64,000 nt of DNA from NCBI GenBank assembly GCA_030998225.1, contig JAPYXD010000711.1:1488001-1552000 (forward strand), given 5' to 3'. Positions within the stretch are counted from its first letter, which is position 1; each line of letters starts with the position of its first letter. Source of the stretch: Diplolepis rosae (taxonomy: Eukaryota > Arthropoda > Insecta > Hymenoptera > Diplolepididae). The notes beneath the pieces are model-generated. The model made no database searches. It saw nothing but the letters and a program-made list of their open reading frames with translations, and was not told where the DNA came from. Positions 1-13,300 of the stretch are shown one piece after another. The position numbers and the translations under genes were made by a program.

Positions 1-436
1 CATGAATATTATGATTACAATGAAGTATTAACTAAAGACTTCATCAATTTGTTATTTTCAACGAAAAATTTTTATACATAACCATGTGACGTCTTCTTTA
101 TAAATTGTTTTGTTACAAACTCGAAATCCTCGCAACGTACTTTCTAAGGTAATTTCTTATGATATTTTCTGCGTATGTCTTTGGCTATTTGTTGTTATTC
201 GCTTCACCGTCAAGTAACCTATATATATTATTATTTATTTTAGTCTTGAAAAGGAATGAAGCTTCATTCGAAACGTCGACTGACTTGTTGAGGAAAATAA
301 TAAATAATCTTTTTCAAAAGAATTTTTGAAACTGATCTATTAATTTTCTCAATATAACACCTTAACATATACCAGAAAGGCCATCATCTACGCTATTAAT
401 ATTTATACTGGTAACAACACAAATATATTTTCAAAT
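1..436. other. AT-rich flank left of the satellite, no gene identified
   Basis: This stretch does not match the satellite monomer, which starts at about 437 with the TTATATTATTATCC motif. I see no long open frame. There is a suggestive intron-like pair: a GTAATTT donor at about 150 and a TTTATTTTAG acceptor ending near 242. The acceptor is followed by a short open stretch (read from 244 as LKRNEASFETSTDLL...) that ends at a TGA near 328. The upstream exon in the matching phase contains a stop immediately before the donor, so I do not call a gene. It may be ordinary unique DNA next to the array. Confidence 0.5.
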
Positions 437-3400
437 TGTTATATTATTATCCAGTAGCATATATATTTTTTCAGAATTTCCAGCTTCAACTTCACCCACT
501 TGGTTGATTTCTTGTATAATTGTAGCTTCTTTGGGGGTAGTTTACCCCCATAAAATCTTTTGACTAAATTAAGCAATTTATATTTTTCTACCTCGATTTG
601 AAAGAATTTTTTCTGCTTGGTGTTGTAAGTCAAATTTACTTTATTTTTTAGAAATAAAATAACATGCACTGAAAGGTGGTTACCTCTTCTAAATGAATTT
701 CTCATGAAAATGCAAATATACGTAAACGTTATTTTATTATCGCGTGGCATATATATTTTATTCAGAATTTTCAGCTTCAATTTAACCTACTTGGTAATTT
801 TCTTGTATAATCGTAAATTTTTTGCGGTAGTTTACCCCCATAAAATGTTTCGACTAATTAAGCAATTTATATTTTTCAACCCTCGATTTGAAAGAATTTT
901 TTCTGCTTCGTTTTGTACGCGAAATTAACATTATTTTGTCGAAATATAATAACATGCACTGAAGGGTGGTTACCCCTTATAAATGAATTTCTCATGAAAA
1001 TGCAAATATACGTAAACGTTATTTTATTATCGCGTACCATATATATTTTTTCAGAATTTCCAGCTTCAACTTCACCCACTTGGTTGATTTCTTGTATAAT
1101 TGTAGCTCCTTTGGGGGTAGTTTACCCCCATAAAATCTTTTGACTAAATTAAGCAATTTATATTTTTCAACCTCGATTTGAAAGAATTTTTTCTGCTTGG
1201 TGTTTTACGTCAAATTTACTTTATTTTTTAGAAATAAAATAACATGCACTGAAGGGTGGTTACCCCTTCAAAATGAATTTCTCATGAAAATGCAAATATA
1301 CGTAAACGTTATTTTATTGTAGCCTGGCATATATGATTTTTTAGAATGTCCAGCTTCAAATTAACCTACTTGGTAATTTTCTTGTATAATCGTAAATTTT
1401 TTGCCGTAGTTTACCCCCATAAAATGTTTTGACTAAATTAAGCAATTTATATTTTTCAACCCTCGATTTGAAAGAATTTTTTCTGCTTCGTTTTGTACGC
1501 GAAATTAACATTATTTTGTCGAAATATAATAACATGCACTTAAAGGTGGATGCCCCTTCTAAATGAATTTCTAATGAAAATGCAAACATACGTAAACGTT
1601 ATTTTATTATCGCGTACCATATATATTTTTTCAGAATTTCCAGCTTCAACTTCACCCACTTGGTTGATTTCTTGTATAATTGTAGCTCCTTTGGGGGTAG
1701 TTTACCCCCATAAAATCTTTTGACTAAATTAAGCAATTTATATTTTTCAACCCTGGATTTGAAAGAATTTTTTCTGCTTGGTTTTGTAAGTCAAATTTAC
1801 TTTATTTTGTAGAAATAAAATAACATGCACTGAAGGTTGATTATCCCTTATAAATGAATTTCTCATGAAAATGCAAATATACGTAAACGTTATTTTATTG
1901 TAGCCTGGCATATATGATTTTTTAGAATGTCCAGCTTCAAATTAACCTACTTGGTAATTTTCTTGTATAATCGTAAATTTTTTGCCGTAGTTTACCCCCA
2001 TAAAATGTTTTGACTAAATTAAGCAATTTATATTTTTCAACCCTCGATTTGAAAGAATTTTTTCTGCTTGGTTTTGTACGCGAAATTAACATTATTTTGT
2101 CGAAATATAATAACATTCACTTAAGGGTGGATGCCCCTTATAAATTAATTTCTCATGAAAATACAAACATACGTAAACTTTATTTTATTATCGCGAGGCA
2201 TATATATTTTTTTAGAATGTCCAGCTTCAAATTAACCTACTTGGTAATTTTCTTGTATATTCGTAAATTTTTTGGTGTAGTTTACCCCCATAAAATGTTT
2301 CGACTAAATTAAGCAATTTATATTTTCAACACTCGATTTGAAAGAATTTTTTCTGCTTGGTTTTGTAAGTCAAATTTACTTTAATTTGTAGAAATTTACT
2401 TTATTTTGTAGAAATTTACATTATTTTGTAGAAATATAACAGGATACACTTAAGGGTGGTTACCCCTTATAAATGAATTTCTCATGAAAATGCAAATATA
2501 CGTAAACGTTATATTATTATCCCGTAGCATATATATTTTTTCAGAATTTCCAGCTTCAACTTCACCCACTTGGTTGATTTCTTGTATAATTGTAGCTTCT
2601 TTGGGGGTAGTTTACCTCCATAAAATCTTTTGACTAAATTAAGCAATTTATATTTTTCAACCCTGGATTTGAAAGAATTTTTTCTGCTTGGTGTTGTAAG
2701 TCAAATTTACTTTATTTTTTAGAAATAAAATAACATGCACTGAAAGGTGGTTACCTCTTCTAAATGAATTTCTCATGAAAATGCAAATATACGTAAACGT
2801 TATTTTATTATCGCGTGGCATATATATTTTATTCAGAATTTTCAGCTTCAATTTAACCTACTTGGTAATTTTCTTGTATATTCGTAAATTTTTTGGTGTA
2901 GTTTACCCCCATAAAATGTTTCTACTAATTATGCAATTTATATTTTTCAACCCTCGATTTGAAAGAATTTTTTCTGCTTGGTTTTGTAAGTTAAATTTAC
3001 TTTAATTTGTAGAAATTTACTTTATTTTGTAGAAATATAACAGGATACACTTAGGGTGGTTACGCCTTATAAATGAATTTCTAATGGAAATGCAAATATA
3101 CGCAAACGTTACTTTATTATCGCGTGGCATATATATTTTTTCAAAATTTCCAGCTTCAACTTAACCCACTTGGTTGATTTCTTGTATAATTGTAGCTTCC
3201 TTGGGGGTACTTTACCCCCATAAAATCTTTTGACTAAATTAAGCAATTTATATTTTTCAACCCTCGATTTGAAAGAATTTTTTCTGCTTGGTGTTTTACG
3301 TCAAATTTACTTTATTTTTTAGAAATAAAATAACATGCACTGAAGGGTGGTTACCCCTTCAAAATGAATTTCTAATGAAAATGCAAACATACGTAAACGT

Positions 3401-3480
3401 TATTTTATTATCGCGTGGCATATTTATTATTTTCAGAATTTTCAGTTTCAATTTAACCTACTTGGTAATTTTCTTGTATA

Positions 3481-5668
3481 ATCGTAAATTTGTTGCGGTA
3501 GTTTACCCCCATAAAATGTTTCGACTAATTGAGCAATTTATATTTTTCAACCCTCGATTTGAAAGAATTTTTTCTGCTTGGTTTTGTAAGTTAAATTTAC
3601 TTTAATTTGTAGAAATTTACTTTATTTTGTAGAAATATAACAGGATACACTTAAGGGTGGTTACACCTTATAAATTAATTTCCCATGAAAATGCAAATAT
3701 ACGTAAACTTTATTTTATTATCGCGTAGCATATATATTTTATTAAGAATTTCCAGCTTCAATTTAACCTACTTGGTAATTTTCTTGTATAATTGTAGCTT
3801 TTTTGGTGTAGTTTACCCCCATAAAATGTTTCGACTAATTATGCAATTTATATTTTTCAACCCTCGATTTGAAAGAATTTTTCTGCTTGGTTTTATAAGT
3901 CAAATTTACATTATTTTTTATAAATAAAATAACATGCTCTGAAGGGTGGTTACCCCTTATAAATGAATTTCTAATGAAAATGCAAATATACGTAAACGTT
4001 ATTTTATTATCGCGTGGCATATATATTTTATTCAGAATTTCCAGCTACAATTTAACCTACTTGGTAATTTTCTTGTATAATTGTAAATTTTTTGCCGTAA
4101 TTTACCCCCATAAAATGTTTCGACTAATTAAGCAATTAATATTTTCTAATCCCCTGTGTGATTGGATTTTTTCGGCTTGGTTTTGTAGGTGAAATTAACT
4201 ACATTTATTATAAGTAAAATAACATGCATTGAAGGGTGGTTACCCTTATAAATGAATTTCTCATGAAAATGCAAATATACGTAAACGTTATATTATTATC
4301 CCGTAGCATATATATTTTTTCAGAATTTCCAGCTTCAACTTCACCCACTTGGTTGATTTCTTGTATAATTTAGCTTCATATACGTAAACGTTATTTTATT
4401 ATCGCGTCGCATATATATTTTTTCAGAATTTCCAGCTTCAACTTCACCCACTTGGTTGATTTCTTGTATAATTTAGCTTCATATACGTAAACGTTATTTT
4501 ATTATCGCGTCGCATATATATTTTTTTCAGAATTTTCAGCTTCAACTTAACCTACTTGGTAATTTTCTTGTATAATCGAAAATTTTTTGCGGTAGTTTAC
4601 CCCCATAAAATGTTTCGACTAATTGATCAATTTATATTTTTCAACCCTAGATTTGAAAGAATTTTTTCTGCTTGGTTTTGTAAGTTAAATTTACTTTAAT
4701 TTGTAGAAATTTACTTTATTTTGTAGAAATATAACAGGATACACTTAAGGGTGGTTACACCTTATAAATTAATTTCCCATGAAAATGCAAATATACGTAA
4801 ACTTTATTTTATTATCGCGTAGCATATATATTTTATTAAGAATTTCCAGCTTCAATTTAACCTACTTGGTAATTTTCTTGTATAATTGTAGCTTTTTTGG
4901 TGTAGTTTACCCCCATAAAATGTTTCGACTAATTATGCAATTTATATTTTTCAACCCTCGATTTGAAAGAATTTTTCTGCTTGGTTTTATAAGTCAAATT
5001 TACATTATTTTTTATAAATAAAATAACATGCTCTGAAGGGTGGTTACCCCTTATAAATGAATTTCTAATGAAAATGCAAATATACGTAAACGTTATTTTA
5101 TTATCGCGTGGCATATATATTTTATTCAGAATTTCCAGCTACAATTTAACCTACTTGGTAATTTTCTTGTATAATTGTAAATTTTTTGCCGTAATTTACC
5201 CCCATAAAATGTTTCGACTAATTAAGCAATTAATATTTTCTAATCCCCTGTGTGATTGGATTTTTTCGGCTTGGTTTTGTAGGTGAAATTAACTACATTT
5301 ATTATAAGTAAAATAACATGCATTGAAGGGTGGTTACCCTTATAAATGAATTTCTCATGAAAATGCAAATATACGTAAACGTTATATTATTATCCCGTAG
5401 CATATATATTTTTTCAGAATTTCCAGCTTCAACTTCACCCACTTGGTTGATTTCTTGTATAATTTAGCTTCATATACGTAAACGTTATTTTATTATCGCG
5501 TCGCATATATATTTTTTCAGAATTTCCAGCTTCAACTTCACCCACTTGGTTGATTTCTTGTATAATTTAGCTTCATATACGTAAACGTTATTTTATTATC
5601 GCGTCGCATATATATTTTTTTCAGAATTTTCAGCTTCAACTTAACCTACTTGATAATTTTCATGTATA
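3481..5668 (+). repeat. Tandem duplication of a 1,094-bp satellite block
   Basis: Two adjacent copies (about 3481-4574 and 4575-5668) match base for base over most of their length. For example, the stretch from 3685 recurs at 4779, that from 3835 at 4929 and that from 3974 at 5068, always 1,094 bp apart. Private variants are shared, including GTGATTGGATTTTTTCGGC followed by TTATTATAAGTAAAATAAC, and a missing T in TTTTCTGC. A few mismatches lie at the left edges (e.g. 3555 region versus 4649). This indicates recent duplication by unequal exchange. Confidence 0.9.
4252..4560 (+). repeat. 103-bp truncated-monomer tandem repeat
   Basis: A shortened monomer repeats in tandem at a 103-bp step: the GGTTGATTTCTTG motif occurs at 4351 and again at 4454. 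The junction TATAATTTAGCTTCATATACG fuses the end of one satellite segment directly to the ATACGTAAACG segment of the next, skipping roughly 185 bp of the normal unit. The same structure is carried into the second 1,094-bp copy near 5345-5655. It is a local mini-array born by internal deletion. Confidence 0.85.
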
Positions 5669-8600
5669 ATCGTAAATGTTTTGGGGTAGTTTACCCCCAT
5701 AAAATGTTTCGACTAAATTAAGCAATTTATATTTTCAACACTCGATTTGAAAGAATTTTTTCTGCTTGGTTTTGTAAGTAAAATTTACTTTAATTTGTAG
5801 AAATTTACTTTATTTTGTAGAAATTTACATTATTTTGTAGAAATATAACAGGATACACTTAAGGGTGGTTACCCCTTATAAATGAATTTCTCATGAAAAT
5901 GCAAATATACGTAAACGTTATTTTATTGTCGCCTGCCATATATGTTTTTGAATTGCCAACTTCAACTTCAAGAATTTTCAGCTTCAATTTCACCTACTTG
6001 GTAATTTTCTTGTATATTCGTAAATTTTTTGGTGTAGTTTACCCCCATAAAATGTTTTGACTAAATTAAGCAATTTATATTTTTCAACCCGCGATTTGAA
6101 AGAATTTAATTTAATTTAATTTGTAGAAATTTACTTTATTTTGTAGAAATTTACATTATTTTGTAGAAATATAACAGGATACACTTAAGGGTGGTTACCC
6201 CTTATAAATGAATTTCTCATGAAAATGCAAATATACGTAAACGTTATTTTATTGTCGCCTGGCATATATGTTTTTGAATTGCCAACTTCAACTTCAAGAA
6301 TTTTCAGCTTCAATTTAACCTACTTGGTAATTTTCTTGTATATTCGTAAATTTTTTGGTGTAGTTTACCCCCATAAAATGTTTTGACTAAATTAAGCAAT
6401 TTATATTTTTCAACCCGCGATTTGAAAGAATTTTTTCTGCTTCGTTTTGTACGCGAAATTAACATTATTTTGTCGAAATATAATAACATGCACTTAAAGG
6501 TGGATGCCCCTTATAAATTAATTTCTCATGAAAATACAAACATACGTAAACTTTATATTATTATCCCATAGCATATATATTTTTTCAGAATTTCCAGCTT
6601 CAACTTCACCCACTTGGTTATATTCTTGTATAATTGTAGCTTCTTTGGGGGTACTTTACCCCCATAAAATGTTTTGACTAAATTAAGCAATTTATATTTT
6701 TAAACCCTCGATTTGAAAGAATTTTTTCTGCTTGGTGTTGTAAGTCAAATTTACTTTATTTTTTAGAAATAAAATAACATGCACTGAAGGGTGGTTACCC
6801 CTTCTAACTGAATTTCTAATGAAAATGCAAATATACGTAAACGTTATTTTATTATCGCGTGGCATATATATTTTTTTCAGAATTTTCAGCTTCAATTTAA
6901 CCTACTTGGTAATTTTCTTGTATAATCGTAAATTTTTTGCGGTAGTTTACCACCATTAAATTTTTCGACTAATTAAGCAATTTATATTTTCTAATCCCCT
7001 GTGTGATTGGATTTTTTCGACTTGGTTTTGTAGCTGAAATTAACTACATTTATTATAAATAAAATAATATTCACTGAAGGGTGGTTACGCCTTATAAATG
7101 AATTTCTAATGAAAATGCAAATATACGTAAACGTTATTTTATTATCGCGTGGCATATATATTTAATTCAGAATTTTCAACTTCAATTTAACCTACTTGGT
7201 AATTTTCTTGTATATTCGTAAATTTTTTGGTGTAGTTTACACCCATAAAATGTTTTGACTAAATTAAGCAATTTATATTTTTCAACCCTCGATTTGAAAT
7301 AATTTTTTCTGCTTCGTTTTGAACGCGAAATTAACATTATTTTGTCGAAATATAATAACATGCACTTAAAGGTGGATGCCCCTTATAAATTAATTTCTCA
7401 TGAAAATGCAAATATACGTAAACGTTATATTATTATCCAGTAGCATATATATTTTTTCAGAATTTCCAGCTTCAACTTCACCCACTTGGTTATATTCTTG
7501 TATAATTGTAGCTTCTTTGGTGGTACTTTACCCCCCCAAAATGTTTTGACTAAATTAAGCAATTTATATTTTTAAACCCTCGATTTAAAAGAATTTTTTC
7601 TGCTTGGTGTTGTAAGTCAAATTTACTTTATTTTTTAGAAATAAAATAACATGCACTGAAGGGTGGTTACCCCTTCTAACTGAATTTCTAATGAAAATGC
7701 AAATATACGTAAACGTTATTTTATTATCGCGTGGCATATATATTTTTTTCAGAATTTTCAGCTTCAATTTAACCTACTTGGTAATTTTCTTGTATAATCG
7801 AAAATTTTTTGCGGTAGTTTACCACCATTAAATTTTTCGACTAATTAAGCAATTTATATTTTCTAATCCCCTGTGTGATTGGATTTTTTCGACTTGGTTT
7901 TGTAGGTGAAATTAACTACATTTATTATAAATAAAATAACATGCACTGAAGGGTGGTTACCCCTTCTAACTGAATTTCTAATGAAAATGCAAATATACGT
8001 AAACGTTATTTTATTATCGCGTGGCATATATATTTTTTTCAGAATTTTCAGCTTCAATTTAACCTACTTGGTAATTTTCTTGTATATTCGTAAATTTTTT
8101 GGTGTAGTTTACCCCCATAAAATGTTTTGACTAAATTAAGCAATTTATATTTTCAACACTCGATTTGAAAGAATTTTTTCTGCTTGGTTTTGTAAGTCAA
8201 ATTTACTTTAATTTGTATAAATTTACATTATTTTGTAGAAATTTACATTATTTTGTAGAAATATAACAGGATACACTTAAGGGTGGTTAACCCTTATAAA
8301 TGAATTTCTCATGAAAATGCAAATATACGTAAACGTTATTTTATTGTCGCCTGGCATATATGTTTTTGAATTGCCAACTTCAACTTCAAGAATTTTCAGC
8401 TTCAATTTAACCTACTTGGTAATTTTCTTGTATATTCGTAAATTTTTTGGTGTAGTTTACCACCACTAAATTTTTCGACTAATTAACCAATTTATATTTT
8501 CTAATCCCCTGTGGGATTGGATTTATTCGACCTGGTTTTGTACGTGAAATTAACTACATTTATTATAAATAAAATAACATGCACTGAAGGGTGGTTACGC

Positions 8601-10288
8601 CTTATAAATGAATTTCTAATGAAAATGCAAATATACGTAAACGTTATTTTATTATCGCGTGGCATATATATTTTATTCAGAATTTTCAGCTTCAATTTAA
8701 CCTACTTGGTAATTTTCTTGTATATTCGTAAATTTTTTAGTGTAGTTTACACCCATAAAATGTTTTGACTAAATTAAGCAATTTATTTTTTTCAACCCTC
8801 GATTTGAAAGAATTTTTTCTGCTTCGTTTTGTACGCGAAATTAACATTATTTTGTCGAAATATAATAACATGCACTTAAAGGTGGATGCCCCTTATAAAT
8901 TAATTTCTCATGAAAATACAAACATACGTAAACTTTATTTTATTATCGCGAGGCATATATATTTTTTTAGAATGTCCAGCTTCAAATTAACCTACTTGGT
9001 AATTTTCTTGTATAATCGTAAATTTTTTGCCGTAGTTTACCCCCATAAAATTTTTCGACTAATTAAGCAATTTATATTTTATAATCCCATGTGTGATTGG
9101 ATTTTTTCGGCTTGGTTTTGTAGGTGAAATTAACTACATTTATTATAAATAAAATAACATGCACTGAAGTGTGGTTACCCCTTATAAATGGATTTCTCAT
9201 GAAAATGCAAATATACGTAAACGTTATATTATTATCCCGTAGCATATATATTTTTTCAGAATTTCCAGCTTCAACTTCACCCACTTGGTTATATTCTTGT
9301 ATAATTGTAGCTTCTTTGGGGGTACTTTACCCCCCTAAAATGTTTTGACTAAATTAAGCAATTTATATTTTTAAACCCTCGATTTGAAAGAATTTTTTCT
9401 GCTTGGTGTTGTAAGTCAAATTTACTTTATTTTTTAGAAATAAGATAACATGCACTGAAGGGTGGTTACCCCTTCTAACTGAATTTCTAATGAAAATCCA
9501 AATATACGTAAACGTTATTTTATTATCGCGTGGCATATATATTTTTTTCAGAATTTTCAGCTTCAATTTAACCTACTTGGTAATTTTCTTGTATAATGGT
9601 AAATTTTTTGCTGTAGTTTACCCCCATTAAATGTTTCGACTAATTAAGCAATTTATATTTTGTAATCCCCTGTGTGATTGGATTTTTTCGACTTGGTTTC
9701 TTAGGTTAAATTAACTACATTTATCATAAATAAAATAACATGCACTGAAGGGTGGTTACGCCTTATAAATGAATTTCTAATGAAAATGCAAATATACGTA
9801 AACGTTATTTTATTATCGCGTGGCATATATATTTTTTTCAGAATTTTCAGCTTCAATTTAACCTACTTGGTAATTTTCTTGTATATTCGTAAATTTTTTG
9901 GTGTAGTTTACCCCCATAAAATGTTTTGACTAAATTAAGCAATTTATATTTTTAAACCCTCGATTTGAAAGAATTTTTTCTGCTTGGTGTTGTAAGTCAA
10001 ATTTACTTTATTTTTTAGAAATAAAATAACATGCACTGAAGGGTGGTTACCCCTTCTAACTGAATTTCTAATGAAAATGCAAATATACGTAAACGTTATT
10101 TTATTATCGCGTGGCATATATATTTTTTTCAGAATTTTCAGCTTCAATTTAACCTACTTGGTAATTTTCTTGTATATTCGTAAATTTTTTGGTGTAGTTT
10201 ACCCCCATAAAATGTTTTGACTAAATTAAGCAATTTATATTTTCAACACTCGATTTGAAAGAATTTTTTCTGCTTGGTTTTGTAAGTC

Positions 10289-10348
10289 AAATTTACTTTA
10301 ATTTGTAGAAATTTACTTTATTTTGTAGAAATTTACATTATTTTGTAG
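10289..10348 (+). repeat. 20-bp sub-repeat inside class D monomers (example)
   Basis: Three exact-length 20-bp units lie here (10289-10308, 10309-10328, 10329-10348), each of the form AAATTTAC(T/A)TTA(A/T)TTTGTAG. The same cluster occurs in every class D monomer with varying copy number: two units near 3600-3630, three near 15296-15345, and an abnormal two-unit version with a 7-bp loss near 50378-50402. Both foreign-DNA junctions at 41088 and 60505, and the LINE target site at 17139-17149, fall in this sub-repeat. Confidence 0.9.
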
Positions 10349-13300
10349 AAATATAACAGGATACACTTAAGGGTGGTTACCCCTTATAAATGAATTTCTC
10401 ATGAAAATGCAAATATACGTAAACGTTATTTTATTGTCGCCTGGCATATATGTTTTTGAATTGCCAACTTCAACTTCAAGAATTTTCAGCTTCAATTTAA
10501 CCTACTTGGTAATTTTCTTGTATATTCGTAAATTTTTTGCGGTAGTTTACCACCAATAAATTTTTCGACTAATTAAGCAATTTATATTTTCTAATCCCCT
10601 GTGTGATTGGATTTTTTCGACTTGGTTTTGTAGGTGAAATTAACTACATTTATTATAAATAAAATAACATGCACTGAAGGGTGGTTACGCCTTATAAATG
10701 AATTTCTAATGAAAATGCAAATATACGTAAACGTTATTTTATTATCGCGTGGCATATATATTTTATTCAGAATTTTCAGCTTCAATTTAACCTACTTGGT
10801 AATTTTCTTGTATATTCGTAAATTTTTTGGTGTAGTTTACCCCCATAAAATGTTTTGACTAAATTAAGCAATTTATATTTTTCAACCCTCGATTTGAAAG
10901 AATTTTTTCTGCTTCGTTTTGTACGCGAAATTAACATTATTTTGTCGAAATATAATAACATGCACTTAAAGGTGGATGCCCCTTCTAAATGAATTTCTCA
11001 TGAAAATACAAACATACGTAAACTTTATTTTATTATCGCGAGGCATATATATTTTTTTAGAATGTCCAGCTTCAAATTAACCTACTTGGTAATTTTCTTG
11101 TATAATCGTAAATTTTTTGCCGTAGTTTACCCCCATAAAATGTTTCGACTAATTAAGCAATTTATATTTTCTAATCCCCTGTGCGATTGGATTTTTCGAC
11201 TTGGTTTTGTAGGTGAAATTAACTACATTTATTATAAATAAAATAACATGCACTGAAGGGTGGTTACGCCTTATAAATGAATTTCTAATGAAAATGCAAA
11301 TATACGTAAACGTTATTTTATTATCGCGTGGCATATATATTTTTTTCAGAATTTTCAGCTTCAATTTAACCTACTTGGTAATTTTCTTGTATAATCGTAA
11401 ATTTTTTGCCGTAGTTTACCCCCATAAAATGTTTCGACTAATTAAGCAATTTATATTTTCTAATCCCATGTGTGATTGGATTTTTTCGGCTTGGTTTTGT
11501 AGGTGAAATTAACTACATTTATTATAAATAAAATAACATGCACTGAAGTGTGGTTACCCCTTATAAATGGATTTCTCATGAAAATGCAAATATACGTAAA
11601 CGTTATATTATTATCCCGTAGCATATATATTTTTTCAGAATTTCCAGCTTCAACTTCACCCACTTGGTTATATTCTTGTATAATTGTAGCTTCTTTGGGG
11701 GTACTTTACCCCCATAAAATGTTTTGACTAAATTAAGCAATTTATATTTTTAAACCCTCGATTTGAATGAATTTTTTCTGCTTGGTGTTGTAAGTCAAAT
11801 TTACTTTATTTTTTAGAAATAAAATAACATGGACTGAAGGGTGGTTACCCCTTCTAACTGAATTTCTAATGAAAATGCAAATATACGTAAACTTTATTTT
11901 ATTATCTCGAGGCAAATATATTTTTTTAGAATGTCCAGCTTCCAATTAACCTACTTGGTATTTTTCTTGTATAATCATAAATTTTTTGCCGTAGTTTACC
12001 CCCATAAAATGTTTCGACTAATTAAGCAATTTATATTTTCTAATCCCCTGTGTGATTGGATTTTTTCGGCTTGGTTTTGTAGGTGAAATTAACTACATTT
12101 ATTATAAATAAAATAACATGCACTGAAGGGTGGTTACGCCTTATAAATGAATTTCTAATGAAAATGCAAATATACGTAAACGTTATTTTATTATCGCGTG
12201 GCATATATATTTTATTCAGAATTTTCAGCTTCAATTTAAACTACTTGGTAATTTTCTTGTATATTCGTAAATTTTTTGGTGTAGTTTACCCCCATAAAAT
12301 GTTTTGACTAAATTAAGCAATTTATATTTTTAAACCCTCGATTTGAAAGAATTTTTTCTGCTTGGTGTTGTAAGTCAAATTTACTTTATTTTTTAGAAAT
12401 AAAATAACATGCACTGAAGGGTGGTTACCCCTTCTAACTGAATTTCTAATGAAAATGCAAATATACGTAAACGTTATTTTATTATCGCGTGCCATATATA
12501 TTTTTTTCAGAATTTCCAGCTTCAACTTCACCCACTTGGTTATATTCTTGTATAATTGTAGCTTCTTTGGGGGTACTTTACCCCCATAAAATGTTTTGAC
12601 TAAATTAAGCAATTTATATTTTTAAACCCTCGATTTGAATGAATTTTTTCTGCTTGGTGTTGTAAGTCAAATTTACTTTATTTTTTAGAAATAAAATAAC
12701 ATGGACTGAAGGGTGGTTACCCCTTCTAACTGAATTTCTAATGAAAATGCAAATATACGTAAACTTTATTTTATTATCTCGAGGCATATATATTTTTTTA
12801 GAATGTCCAGCTTCCAATTAACCTACTTGGTAATTTTCTTGTATATTCGTAAATTTTTTGCGGTAGTTTACCACCAATAAATTTTTCGACTAATTAAGCA
12901 ATTTATATTTTCTAATCCCCTGTGTGATTGGATTTTTTCGACTTGGTTTTGTAGCTGGAATTAACTACATTTATTATAAATAAAATAACATGCACTGAAG
13001 GGTGGTTACGCCTTATAAATGAATTTCTAATGAAAATGCAAATATACGTAAACGTTATTTTATTATCGCGTGGCATATATATTTTATTCAGAATTTTCAG
13101 CTTCAATTTAACCTACTTGGTAATTTTCTTGTATATTCGTAAATTTTTTGGTGTAGTTTACCCCCATAAAATGTTTTGACTAAATTAAGCAATTTATATT
13201 TTTCAACCCTCGATTTGAAAGAATTTTTTCTGCTTCGTTTTGTACGCGAAATTAACATTATTTTGTCGAAATATAATAACATGCACTTAAAGGTGGATGC

